A stretch of 13,500 nt of DNA from Candidatus Thorarchaeota archaeon SMTZ1-83 (GTDB lineage Archaea > Asgardarchaeota > Thorarchaeia > Thorarchaeales > Thorarchaeaceae), in contig LRSK01000211.1 in NCBI GenBank assembly GCA_001563325.1, positions 1 through 13,500 on the forward strand. The letters are read 5' to 3'. The translations under genes and the position numbers were made by a program. Shown one piece after another: positions 1-7,142 of the stretch (positions within the stretch are counted from its first letter, which is position 1; the number at the start of each line of letters is the position of its first letter). The notes under the pieces are model-generated. The model was not told where the DNA came from and searched no databases. It saw only the letters and a list, made by a program, of their open reading frames with translations.

Positions 1-74
1 TATAGCAGTGCTACGCGAGGTGATAGCTCGTCTTCTCTTTCAAGCGTGATAACTCGCTTGGCTTCTTCGGACAT
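1..74 (-). CDS. Start of an unidentified gene, cut by the left edge
   Basis: An ATG at 74-72 opens a frame that runs 24 codons to the window edge without a stop, beginning MSEEAKRVITLEREDELSPR. A GAGG element lies about nine bases upstream on the minus strand and could be its ribosome binding site. It follows the histidine kinase on the same strand after 108 bases, so it may be co-transcribed with it. The product cannot be recognised from so short a piece. A response regulator or output protein would fit the context, but nothing in the residues shows this. The frame is also open upstream of the ATG back to the kinase stop, so the start is uncertain. Confidence 0.45.
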   Translation of the reverse strand, partial: MSEEAKRVITLEREDELSPRVALL

Positions 75-182
75 ACGTTCTGGCCTCAGGTGTGGTGTAT
101 CACGCGAGCTATTTGACGGTATGCTTCGCACAGGCAAACTCGAAGCTGTTTCGAACTTGACCAGGGTCTCCCAGATTGTAGC

Positions 183-1796
183 TCAGGGTGCTGCTGGCAG
201 AACTAGAACGAAGCAAGCCCCTTGGCTATAGTCCCCAGAAATCCTGTCCTCAATCCAGATCTTCCCCCCGTAGCGGTCAACAATCTGTTTTACCAAGGTG
301 AGTCCGAGACCCCATCCCCGCTTCACTTTCTCATCAAATCGAGAAAGGATTGCTTCCTTCATGCTGTCGCTAATCCCAGGTCCCCGATCCTCTATCTTCA
401 ACATCAGCATACCTCTCTCATCCGAGGGGTATTCCGAAACACCGATGACGACGGCTTCGCTTTGGTCCATTCTAGCAGCATTGTGTAAGAGGTTGTAGAA
501 GAGGTCGATTAGGAACTCATCGGCCATGACATTCTGCTTGCCCTTGACAAGGTTTGTATTGACCTTTATCTCCTTGTCTGGATAGGAGTCGACAACTATC
601 TCGATAGCATCCATCACGGTCTGGTACAAATCTGTCTTGATTAGCTCCTTCTCTCCATCAACGAGTCTTCCAAGTTTCTTGACGTTTCCAGTCAAGGTGA
701 CTCCGCGCTTGGTCTGTGCAAGAGCTCTATTGGCAAGCCCTCTAAGCTCTTTGGGTAGCTCAGAGTTCCTTAACATGAGTTCCAGACTGACAAGAACCCC
801 CTGCTGCATGTTCGCCAAGTCGTGGGCCATCAGATCATTATAGAACTCAGCCTGTGCCTTGGCCCTTGCAAGCTCTTCCTCTGCAGTCTTTCTCCAGGTT
901 ATATCTCTCGCTACTCCAAGGATACCAATCGGTGTATCATCATCGTCACGTATGAATGTTCTAGAAATCTCAATCCAAAGGGTTGTTCCATTCTTGTGGA
1001 ACATCTGAATCACTAGAGGCGGTGACTCGTATCCGTTTCTACCGACAGTTGCTTCTAGGCGTAGCGATTCAGTGAGGGTTTCTTCGACTAGCTTGAGCGA
1101 TTCTGGTGTCATAATCCGATTTAGCGGCATGGACATGACTTCTTCTGAGGTATATCCAAGAACCTCTTCAATTGAAGGACTAGCGTATGTGAATTCCAGG
1201 TTCATGTCGACAGTCCATATGATATCGACAACGCTCTCCGCCAAACGCCGATAACGTTCTTCACTCTCTCTCAGTGCCTCCATCGCTCTATGTCTCTCGA
1301 TGACGGCTGCGAACATACCTGCAACTATCTGAAAGAAGTCCTTGTCCTCCTCCGACAGCCGCCTTACAGTGCGGTTGGCAACGTTCATGACTCCGAGTAG
1401 CTCGTCGTTTGCACCCACTATGGGCCAGAAAATTAGAGACTCTATTCCAAGTGCTTCGATAACTTTCATTCTGGACTTCAGCTCAGCACTCTTCGAAACG
1501 TCCGATTCGAAGATGGGTGTCTTGGTCCGTGCCACACGGGCGGCAAGATACTCTGGGTCATCCAAGGACACAGGATCTTGGACTTCTCCTCCAGGCAACC
1601 CGACCACAGCCTCCAGCCGAAGAACGCCCTCCTCTTCGTCGAAGAGTCTTAGAGTTCCAATGTCAAACTCGAGTGTTTCAGCTATCTCACTTAGGACCCT
1701 GCGGTAGAGTTCCGGACTGCCTCTTGGCTGGAGGGCCGCTTCAGCAATGAGGCGGAAAGCCTTCCTCTCGCGCATGAACATCTCTTCATTTGCCAT
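183..1796 (-). CDS. Cytoplasmic GAF-PAS sensor histidine kinase
   Basis: Two-component sensor kinase of 537 residues: it senses a signal, autophosphorylates on histidine and passes the phosphate to an unseen response regulator. Domains in order: a GAF domain at about residues 25-168, a PAS domain at about 180-300 ending in the usual GVARDIT segment, a dimerisation/phosphoacceptor helix with the probable phospho-His at 325 (MAHDLANMQQG), and a HATPase_c domain at about 424-535. The ATP site shows an N-box (NLLHNA, 435-440), a G1 box (DRGPGIS, 470-476) and a G2 box (GWGLGL, 494-499). The H-box resembles the HD(I/L)N type seen in archaeal kinases rather than the bacterial HExRxP form. There is no transmembrane segment or signal peptide, so the input should be intracellular (small ligand, redox or gas), which is inference. 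No receiver domain is attached. Met6 and Met8 are alternative starts; only weak Shine-Dalgarno complementarity precedes Met1. Confidence 0.93.
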   Translation of the reverse strand: MANEEMFMRERKAFRLIAEAALQPRGSPELYRRVLSEIAETLEFDIGTLRLFDEEEGVLRLEAVVGLPGGEVQDPVSLDDPEYLAARVARTKTPIFESDVSKSAELKSRMKVIEALGIESLIFWPIVGANDELLGVMNVANRTVRRLSEEDKDFFQIVAGMFAAVIERHRAMEALRESEERYRRLAESVVDIIWTVDMNLEFTYASPSIEEVLGYTSEEVMSMPLNRIMTPESLKLVEETLTESLRLEATVGRNGYESPPLVIQMFHKNGTTLWIEISRTFIRDDDDTPIGILGVARDITWRKTAEEELARAKAQAEFYNDLMAHDLANMQQGVLVSLELMLRNSELPKELRGLANRALAQTKRGVTLTGNVKKLGRLVDGEKELIKTDLYQTVMDAIEIVVDSYPDKEIKVNTNLVKGKQNVMADEFLIDLFYNLLHNAARMDQSEAVVIGVSEYPSDERGMLMLKIEDRGPGISDSMKEAILSRFDEKVKRGWGLGLTLVKQIVDRYGGKIWIEDRISGDYSQGACFVLVLPAAP

Positions 1797-1853
1797 GATC
1801 TACCGCTCAATTACCTTGACCGTGGTATGTCCTCTCTGACGGTATGGTACTCA

Positions 1854-1863
1854 TCCTATATGA
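1854..1863 (-). promoter_or_regulatory. Possible TATA box for the histidine kinase
   Basis: Read on the minus strand this is TCATATAGGA, an A/T-rich element about 58 bases upstream of the kinase start. An archaeal start site about 26 bases downstream would give a leader of roughly 30-40 bases. The match to a TATA consensus is only moderate. Confidence 0.3.
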
Positions 1864-2093
1864 GTAATAAGGGACTTGGTCTAGTCCAACAGCTACATAG
1901 AATGAAACACTTGATTCCTTCTTGAAAGGATGTTGACACTGCCATCAAAGAAGTCACCATAGGAGAACATGTTCATAGAAGAAGAATGCGCAAAGCTGCT
2001 TGTTTGTGACCACCCAGTCATTTCGTATCAGGATTGAACTCACATAATTACGGCTCCGGTCAAGAAGGTGGCTATTCACAAGGACGGTCGGTA

Positions 2094-2103
2094 TTCTTTA
2101 TAG
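2094..2103 (+). promoter_or_regulatory. TATA box for the NYN/OST-HTH gene
   Basis: TCTTTATAGG resembles an archaeal TATA box. A transcription start about 26 bases downstream falls near 2125, some 17 bases before the ATG at 2142. This spacing supports 2142 over the upstream TTG at 2034 as the real start. Confidence 0.5.
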
Positions 2104-2141
2104 GCTTGCGGCCATATCGCACCTTGTCTGGTGGACGATGG

Positions 2142-3473
2142 ATGACCGAATCTGAATCGAGGCCAAATATCTCAGTGTTCTGGGACTTCGAGAATGTTCA
2201 TGAGGATTTCAGAACACACAGAGAGATGACGAAGGCGATTCAAGAGGCCGGGACTGTTGTTAAGTCCTATGCATTTGCAGATTGGACCAACCGCCGTCAA
2301 GCGGCGGAGGAGCTCTACAACCTTGGATATGACGTCATACATGTTCCCGACAGCAGAGACAATGCCGCTGATTACAGAATGGCGGCCTACATTACAGATC
2401 ACATGGTTCACTACCCTGAAACAACCTGCTATGTTCTGATTACAGGGGACGGAGATTTCAAGCTGATTGCAGGAGCCATTCGCCACCGCGGTCTAGGTCT
2501 GTGGGTCATCAGCAACCCCCTAATCACAGCATATGAGATGACAGACCTCGCGACGAAGTATACTGATGTCCACTCGTTCAGAAGAATCTCACTAGACTGT
2601 CCCGACGTAGGTCGATGTGAGGAACGCGTCCGAAGCATCTCTGAGATGCGGCACATCATGGGAGCTATACTACAAGAGGCCATTCAGACTGTGGAGGAAG
2701 CCGGAAACAAGCCTGGTTTAGGTAACGTCAAGTATGTGATGCAGTCTCTGAATCAAGATTTCAACGAGAAGGATTTGGGTTTTCAGAGTTGGAATGACTT
2801 TCTGAGTTGGGCTGAATCTGAGGGCTATATTGGTCGCGAAGGCGACCTACCCGCCACTATTCTTCGCCTACCGGACACGCTGTCTGAACAAATGTCCCGG
2901 CTGTCAAAGGAGAATAGAGAAGCCTTTGAAACTCTGGTTAGAATTGTTGAGGAAGGGATAGATGAAGGCAGACCCTACACGCTTCCTTCTCTCAATGAAG
3001 AACTCAAAGAAAGAGGACTTGACATATCTGAGGTGGGCTACACCAACCTGCCTGACTTTGTCTTCTCGGCCGAAACTAGGAGTCTCGTGAGAGTCATGCC
3101 GTACGGTGGAGATGAGGTCGTTGTACTTCCGTACTGTCGAGTCGACAGAATCCGCGAATGGTTTGAGAAGAATGTGCGGCGCCTCTTCGGCGAGTCGGTG
3201 AATGTGCCCAAGCCCCTTTTCTTGGAGAAGATTCGAAACATGATTCTTGAGAATGGAAGTACGCTTCCACAGCTTGAGGAATATCTTCAGGACAAGAGGA
3301 TCAGGGAGGAGTATAGAGCAATCTTGGAGTCAAGCAACATCCCATTCTTGCCCCCCTACCAGCAGAGTCTCGCACATATCCTCCTGGGAAAAGGGTACAG
3401 CTGTGTGGAAACCGTTGAGAAGGTCAATGCTGAACTCAGCCCTCTTGGGATAACTCTAAATTGCCCTTCGTAG
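2142..3473 (+). CDS. NYN-domain (PIN-like) ribonuclease with OST-HTH/LOTUS-like domains
   Basis: A predicted RNA-cleaving or RNA-binding protein of 443 residues. Residues about 8-148 form an NYN/DUF88 (LabA-like) domain of the PIN-like fold. The expected metal-binding acids are visible: Asp15 in FWDFENV, Asp73/Asp77 in SRDNAADYRM, and Asp103/Asp105 in TGDGDF. Residues about 168-240 resemble an OST-HTH/LOTUS winged helix, with the typical LGFQSWNDFLSWAESEGYI pattern. Residues about 258-318 look like a second, more divergent copy, and 340-443 is a helical tail with no family I recognise. NYN plus OST-HTH occurs in bacterial DUF88 proteins and in eukaryotic MARF1-type RNA regulators, so a role in RNA turnover or surveillance is likely; the substrate is unknown. 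The start at 2142 is preferred for the TATA box and because the NYN fold begins right after it. Its 3' end lies 23 bases before the next preferred start. Confidence 0.85.
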   Translation: MTESESRPNISVFWDFENVHEDFRTHREMTKAIQEAGTVVKSYAFADWTNRRQAAEELYNLGYDVIHVPDSRDNAADYRMAAYITDHMVHYPETTCYVLITGDGDFKLIAGAIRHRGLGLWVISNPLITAYEMTDLATKYTDVHSFRRISLDCPDVGRCEERVRSISEMRHIMGAILQEAIQTVEEAGNKPGLGNVKYVMQSLNQDFNEKDLGFQSWNDFLSWAESEGYIGREGDLPATILRLPDTLSEQMSRLSKENREAFETLVRIVEEGIDEGRPYTLPSLNEELKERGLDISEVGYTNLPDFVFSAETRSLVRVMPYGGDEVVVLPYCRVDRIREWFEKNVRRLFGESVNVPKPLFLEKIRNMILENGSTLPQLEEYLQDKRIREEYRAILESSNIPFLPPYQQSLAHILLGKGYSCVETVEKVNAELSPLGITLNCPS

Positions 3474-3496
3474 ACCGAAGTGCGAAGAGGTTCTCA

Positions 3497-4591
3497 ATGA
3501 TGTCAGATGATCCCTACGTCAGACTCGCAGCGGTCCTAGACACTATACCCAACGGTTATGCGCATACTGAGGATGGAACTCATCTCAAGGTACTACAATG
3601 GATATTTACTCCTGAGGAGGCTGCACTCGCAAGCAAGCTGAAACTGCGTGGCGAGACTGCAGAGGAGATCACTGCGCGCCTAGATTTGCCCCTAGAACAG
3701 ACCACAGAGCTACTAGAAACAATGGTTGAGAAAGGACAGATTAGTGGCTGGATATCTCGTTCTGCCGGAATGAGGAAATACGCTCTCATGCCCTTTGCAA
3801 TTGGCATATATGAAGAGCAACTCGGCCGAATGGACGAGGAGTTTGCCAAGCTTTGTCAGGAGTACTTCGAGAAGACTAGGGGTGGGTCTCTCTTCAATAC
3901 TGCGCCTCCAATCTTCAAGGTAGTTCCTGTGAACAAGTCGGTAAGCGCGGATCTCATCATTCATCCCTATGAGCAGGCAGAGAAACTGGTTGAAACATCA
4001 GCCTCTTGGGGAGTAAGGGAGTGTATCTGCAAGAAGCAGAGGGGATTGATTGGCGAGCCCTGTTCCTATCCTACCACAGTGTGTATAACCTTGGCTCCAA
4101 GACGAGAGAACGCCTTCGATGATGATGAACTCACGACACCAATCGGTAAAGAGGATGCCCTGAGATTACTGCGTGACTCGGCAGAGGCCGGGCTTGTGCA
4201 TTGCACGATGAACGTTCAACGTGGACAGACCTACATCTGCAATTGCTGCACCTGTTGCTGCGGGGTACTCAGAGGGCTGACAGAGTATGATCAGCCAAAT
4301 GCCTTCGTTGATTCAGATTTCATCATCAATGTGGATTCAGATCTATGCTCAGGCTGTGGCACCTGTGTTGAACGGTGTCAATTCGGAGCTTTAAGCATTC
4401 CTGAAGATGTCAGCGTTGCAGACAAAGACAGATGCATAGGTTGCGGTGTGTGTGTCATTGAGTGTCCCGAGGAGGCACTGGAGCTCGTGCCAAGAGAAGG
4501 ACGAGGGGAAGTCGAGCCTCCAGAATCCCTATTGGATTGGATGACAAAGAAGGCAATGGTCAGAGGCTTAGACCCATCTGAGCTGCTTTAG
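3497..4591 (+). CDS. Iron-sulfur protein: winged helix, Cys-rich region and 2[4Fe-4S] ferredoxin domain
   Basis: A 364-residue redox protein of unknown partner. Residues about 28-98 look like a winged-helix segment (the LKLRGETAEEITARLDLP stretch, then a wing-like part). The middle carries a conserved-looking Cys cluster: Cys176, Cys178, Cys189 and Cys196, then His235/Cys236 and a CNCCTCCC motif at 248-255. The C-terminus has two classical 4Fe-4S motifs: Cys284/287/290/294 and Cys313/316/319/323, the latter followed by Pro. This resembles uncharacterised 4Fe-4S dicluster proteins of anaerobic archaea and bacteria, so electron transfer between unknown enzymes is likely, and the extra cysteines may hold a further cluster or metal. 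The ATG at 3497 has AGAGGT seven bases upstream, whereas the longer frame begins at a TTG (3461) inside the previous gene. The close spacing to the NYN gene suggests co-transcription. Confidence 0.85.
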   Translation: MMSDDPYVRLAAVLDTIPNGYAHTEDGTHLKVLQWIFTPEEAALASKLKLRGETAEEITARLDLPLEQTTELLETMVEKGQISGWISRSAGMRKYALMPFAIGIYEEQLGRMDEEFAKLCQEYFEKTRGGSLFNTAPPIFKVVPVNKSVSADLIIHPYEQAEKLVETSASWGVRECICKKQRGLIGEPCSYPTTVCITLAPRRENAFDDDELTTPIGKEDALRLLRDSAEAGLVHCTMNVQRGQTYICNCCTCCCGVLRGLTEYDQPNAFVDSDFIINVDSDLCSGCGTCVERCQFGALSIPEDVSVADKDRCIGCGVCVIECPEEALELVPREGRGEVEPPESLLDWMTKKAMVRGLDPSELL

Positions 4592-4618
4592 CGCCCAATA
4601 TCGTCGGAATCTGCACAA

Positions 4619-4628
4619 TGCTTTAAGT
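4619..4628 (+). promoter_or_regulatory. TATA-like box for the methyltransferase gene
   Basis: TGCTTTAAGT lies about 35-40 bases before the ATG at 4661. A start site about 26 bases downstream would leave an untranslated leader of only about 10 bases, a common arrangement in archaea. It suggests that the methyltransferase and MCM-like genes form their own transcription unit, separate from the iron-sulfur gene that ends at 4591. Confidence 0.45.
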
Positions 4629-4660
4629 GGACCGTCGAACAAAGGAATGCGGCTGTCCCT

Positions 4661-5638
4661 ATGACGACTAACTCAAAAGAAGGGGAAAAAGAGGCCTCTG
4701 CTCGGCGACGCGCTCAAAGATACGTTCCGAATTTAGCTGAGTTCTACTTCAAGCCACAGCTTGATTGGACAGTTGAAGAAGCGCGAAAATTATACGAAGA
4801 GCGACAGGCGCCTTCAGAACAGGTTGGCCTTGACCGGGTGTACTATGAGGATTGCATCCAAGGTATGCGCCGGATTCCTGATGGTTCAATCAATCTAGTC
4901 ATAGCAGACCCTCCCTTTGGAATCGACTTTGATGGAAAGAGTGGTGCCTACAATAGAGATGTTTCTCTGGTTGTTGATGGCTACGAAGAAGTTTCAGAGT
5001 CATACGACGAATTCACCAAGAGTTGGATTCGAGAGATACCACGCATTCTGAGGTCAGAGGGTTCAGCTTACATATTCTCGGGCTGGACTAATCTCGAACC
5101 TGTACTCAGAGAGGTTCGTGAGGCCGGTTTGACAACTCTGAACCACATAGTCTGGTATTATCCGTTTGGAGTCTTCACAAGGCGCAGATTTGTGACGAGT
5201 CACTATCACGTCATCTTCATTGCCAAGGATTCTAGGAACTACTTCTTCAACAAGGTGAAGCACTACCCCGAGGATGTGTGGGCTGTAAAACGCAAATACA
5301 GAACTAGGGAAGTGAAGAACAGCACGAAGCTCCCGACAGATGTCGTGATGACATGCATCGACTTCTCTTCAGGACCTGGGGACGTTGTCTTGGACCCGTT
5401 CATGGGCAACGGTACTACTGCGGTCGCTGCCAAATGCAGCTGGAGGCACTTCATAGGTTTCGAAATCAACCATGAACTCAAGCCCGTGATTGACAACGAG
5501 CTAGAAAGTGTCAAACTCGGTGAGGCCTATACGCCCTATCAAGAGCGGCTACCGACCATAGAGCAGCTTGCAGAGAAGTACCCTGGCGCGTACCGCGAGT
5601 ATCTGCGGAGAGAAGGACAACAAGAGGCCACTATGTGA
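4661..5638 (+). CDS. Beta-class DNA methyltransferase (N6-adenine or N4-cytosine)
   Basis: A 325-residue DNA modification methylase of the N6_N4_Mtase family, which transfers a methyl group from S-adenosylmethionine to an exocyclic amino group in DNA. The catalytic motif IV is DPPF at residues 83-86, preceded by the usual YYEDCIQGMRRIPDGSINLV segment. The AdoMet-binding motif I (DPFMGNGTT) comes later, at 245-253, preceded by NSTKLPTD, a probable motif X, at 220-227, and followed by a GFEIN segment. This order, catalytic before AdoMet-binding, defines the beta class. The first 55 residues are a charged extension without a recognised domain. No restriction endonuclease is visible beside it, so it may be an orphan methylase or its partner may lie elsewhere. 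Target sequence and base cannot be read from the protein. It ends 25 bases before the MCM-like gene, suggesting an operon. Confidence 0.92.
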   Translation: MTTNSKEGEKEASARRRAQRYVPNLAEFYFKPQLDWTVEEARKLYEERQAPSEQVGLDRVYYEDCIQGMRRIPDGSINLVIADPPFGIDFDGKSGAYNRDVSLVVDGYEEVSESYDEFTKSWIREIPRILRSEGSAYIFSGWTNLEPVLREVREAGLTTLNHIVWYYPFGVFTRRRFVTSHYHVIFIAKDSRNYFFNKVKHYPEDVWAVKRKYRTREVKNSTKLPTDVVMTCIDFSSGPGDVVLDPFMGNGTTAVAAKCSWRHFIGFEINHELKPVIDNELESVKLGEAYTPYQERLPTIEQLAEKYPGAYREYLRREGQQEATM

Positions 5639-5663
5639 CAAATCACTGACAATATGACTCTGT

Positions 5664-7130
5664 ATGACTAAGGACACTGGAGTGCTGCAAATGGACCAAG
5701 AAGACATCTCTGCTCATCTTGTAGACAGAACTGACCCACTGGGCGATGTTGCTTCTGCAAGTGATGTCTTCACCAGACAGTACGGTTCGGAACTGGCTGG
5801 ATGGGAACTACGCTTCTTGAAGGAGTTCAAAGAACCGACACATGGAAAACAACATCTCTACCGTGGCTTTGCCCATCATACACATGATGAGTCATTGGTG
5901 TTGCTTGCACCCAGTCCATGGCTTTTGGAAGGAGTTTTCGTACAATTGCCTGCTGGGATGGAACCACCTCCAGATGGCGCTTACATTGAGGTAGTCGGAC
6001 ACACTGTGGTCGCTTCAAGCGTGTTGGAAAGAACTGGGAGATTCCTGAAAGCTTTGCTTGCAGAGTCCTACGAGATTTCGACTTCAGAGATTCACACTGC
6101 CGTTGAGCCACCCTTGAGCCTGAAGCAGCTCTCGACACTGCTCTTTGAGAATGTGGGGATGGCAGAGGCCAGCAAAAGGGTCTTTGCACTGCTCTTCGCT
6201 TCGAGCCCCCCACTCTACGAGTCCATTGGAGGACTCACCGCTGGGATACAGGCAATTGTGTCGCAAGCTCAGGTTCGAAGACTGTTGTCGTTCATCCGCA
6301 GAGTACTGCCTCCAACACTCAGAGGGACGTGGACATCGAGGAGAATCGTCAATGGGGTTCGAGTATCTACTCCTCGACTGTGGCGACTTGACGTTGGTGT
6401 TCAACGACGTCAGAAGTTGGAATCCATCTGTGTAGACCGCTATGACAAATCCGGTTTCAGAGAGGTCTCAATTGGCGCTCTGACAGATCACGAAACCGCA
6501 GCACTTCCTGATGTGCCACTGGCGTTGGCATCAGAGGATTTCTGGATTGAAACAGGGAACCCATCCGACCTGAGGCTTCCAATCCTGAAGTCTGCCATCA
6601 CCTATCAGATGCTTACTCCTGAAGTGGCTCAACGTTCGATAGACGCAGGCACAAAGCACGTACTTGCAAGGATTGAGGGTCTAAGAGAGAGCTTTGGACT
6701 AGACGACTCCGCACTTGCTCGCGGTCATCTACTCGATGCTGATGCACTTGGACGACCGTTCAGTGCAACACGTCTGGCCCGTTCCAGTGCTCGTGCAGCT
6801 TGGAAGAGCAAGATAGGTGCCCAAGACATCAAAACGGCGTGGAATCGAGTTCTTGAACCAGCATTGAAGGAGTTCATGGAACTCACCCAGCTGAAGACTG
6901 AAACAGAACGTGACTGGGGTCGGGATAGCCGTGTATATAAGTTCAATACGAAAGTCCTTAGAGCACTAAAGAATCTGGACACAGGTCAGACCGGATCATT
7001 TGGGCCTACCCTCGAGGAGATTGCCACTGAAGCCTCTGTTGAACGTCATATTGCAGCTGAGGCGTTGGAAAAGATGAAACAGAGCGGGGTCCTTTACGAA
7101 CCCCGTCATGGTCACTATAGGTTGGTCTAG
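5664..7130 (+). CDS. MCM-like protein without the ATPase motifs
   Basis: A 488-residue protein that I place, with moderate confidence, among relatives of the MCM replicative helicase. Residues about 300-405 match the MCM lid region in pattern: LRLPILKSAITYQMLTPEVA (303-322) followed by PFSATRLARSSARAAW (365-380) and an alpha-helical IGAQDIKTAW step. Residues about 425-488 match the MCM C-terminal winged helix, ending in the characteristic MKQSGVLYEPRHGHYRLV. Residues about 65-118 could be an OB-like beta segment. The central region, about 150-300, should hold the AAA+ core but contains no GxxxxGK[S/T] Walker A motif and no clear Walker B, so it should not hydrolyse ATP by the usual route. It may be a degenerate MCM paralogue or act as an MCM partner, as the MCM-like MCM-binding protein does in eukaryotes; that is inference. 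A second ATG at 5691 has GGAG eight bases upstream and may be the true start. Confidence 0.6.
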   Translation: MTKDTGVLQMDQEDISAHLVDRTDPLGDVASASDVFTRQYGSELAGWELRFLKEFKEPTHGKQHLYRGFAHHTHDESLVLLAPSPWLLEGVFVQLPAGMEPPPDGAYIEVVGHTVVASSVLERTGRFLKALLAESYEISTSEIHTAVEPPLSLKQLSTLLFENVGMAEASKRVFALLFASSPPLYESIGGLTAGIQAIVSQAQVRRLLSFIRRVLPPTLRGTWTSRRIVNGVRVSTPRLWRLDVGVQRRQKLESICVDRYDKSGFREVSIGALTDHETAALPDVPLALASEDFWIETGNPSDLRLPILKSAITYQMLTPEVAQRSIDAGTKHVLARIEGLRESFGLDDSALARGHLLDADALGRPFSATRLARSSARAAWKSKIGAQDIKTAWNRVLEPALKEFMELTQLKTETERDWGRDSRVYKFNTKVLRALKNLDTGQTGSFGPTLEEIATEASVERHIAAEALEKMKQSGVLYEPRHGHYRLV

Positions 7131-7142
7131 GGGGAATACGGC

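Larger units (their letters stand above)
1797..2141. other. Divergent intergenic region between kinase and NYN gene
   Basis: This 345-base stretch separates divergently transcribed genes and should hold both promoters. A TTG-started frame from 2034 would extend the NYN protein by 36 residues into it. That extension is low in complexity and carries the best TATA-like element of the region (around 2095-2102), so it is treated as non-coding. A 22-codon frame at 1969-2037 preceded by AGGAG is also present but unsupported. No RNA gene or strong repeat is visible. Confidence 0.5.

Noticed and set aside
46..231. Plus-strand 61-codon frame overlapping the kinase end
   Set aside because: It lies opposite a well-supported minus-strand gene and a probable second gene, with no recognisable domain.
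1969..2037. 22-codon frame with AGGAG upstream in the kinase/NYN intergenic region
   Set aside because: The ribosome-binding spacing is only three bases, there is no recognisable peptide and no leader-peptide signature; likely chance.
2034..2141. TTG-started N-terminal extension of the NYN protein
   Set aside because: It contains the likely TATA box, has no domain similarity, and the NYN fold begins just after the ATG at 2142.
3461..3496. TTG-started extension of the iron-sulfur protein overlapping the NYN gene
   Set aside because: The ATG at 3497 has a well-placed AGAGGT, while the TTG has no better support.
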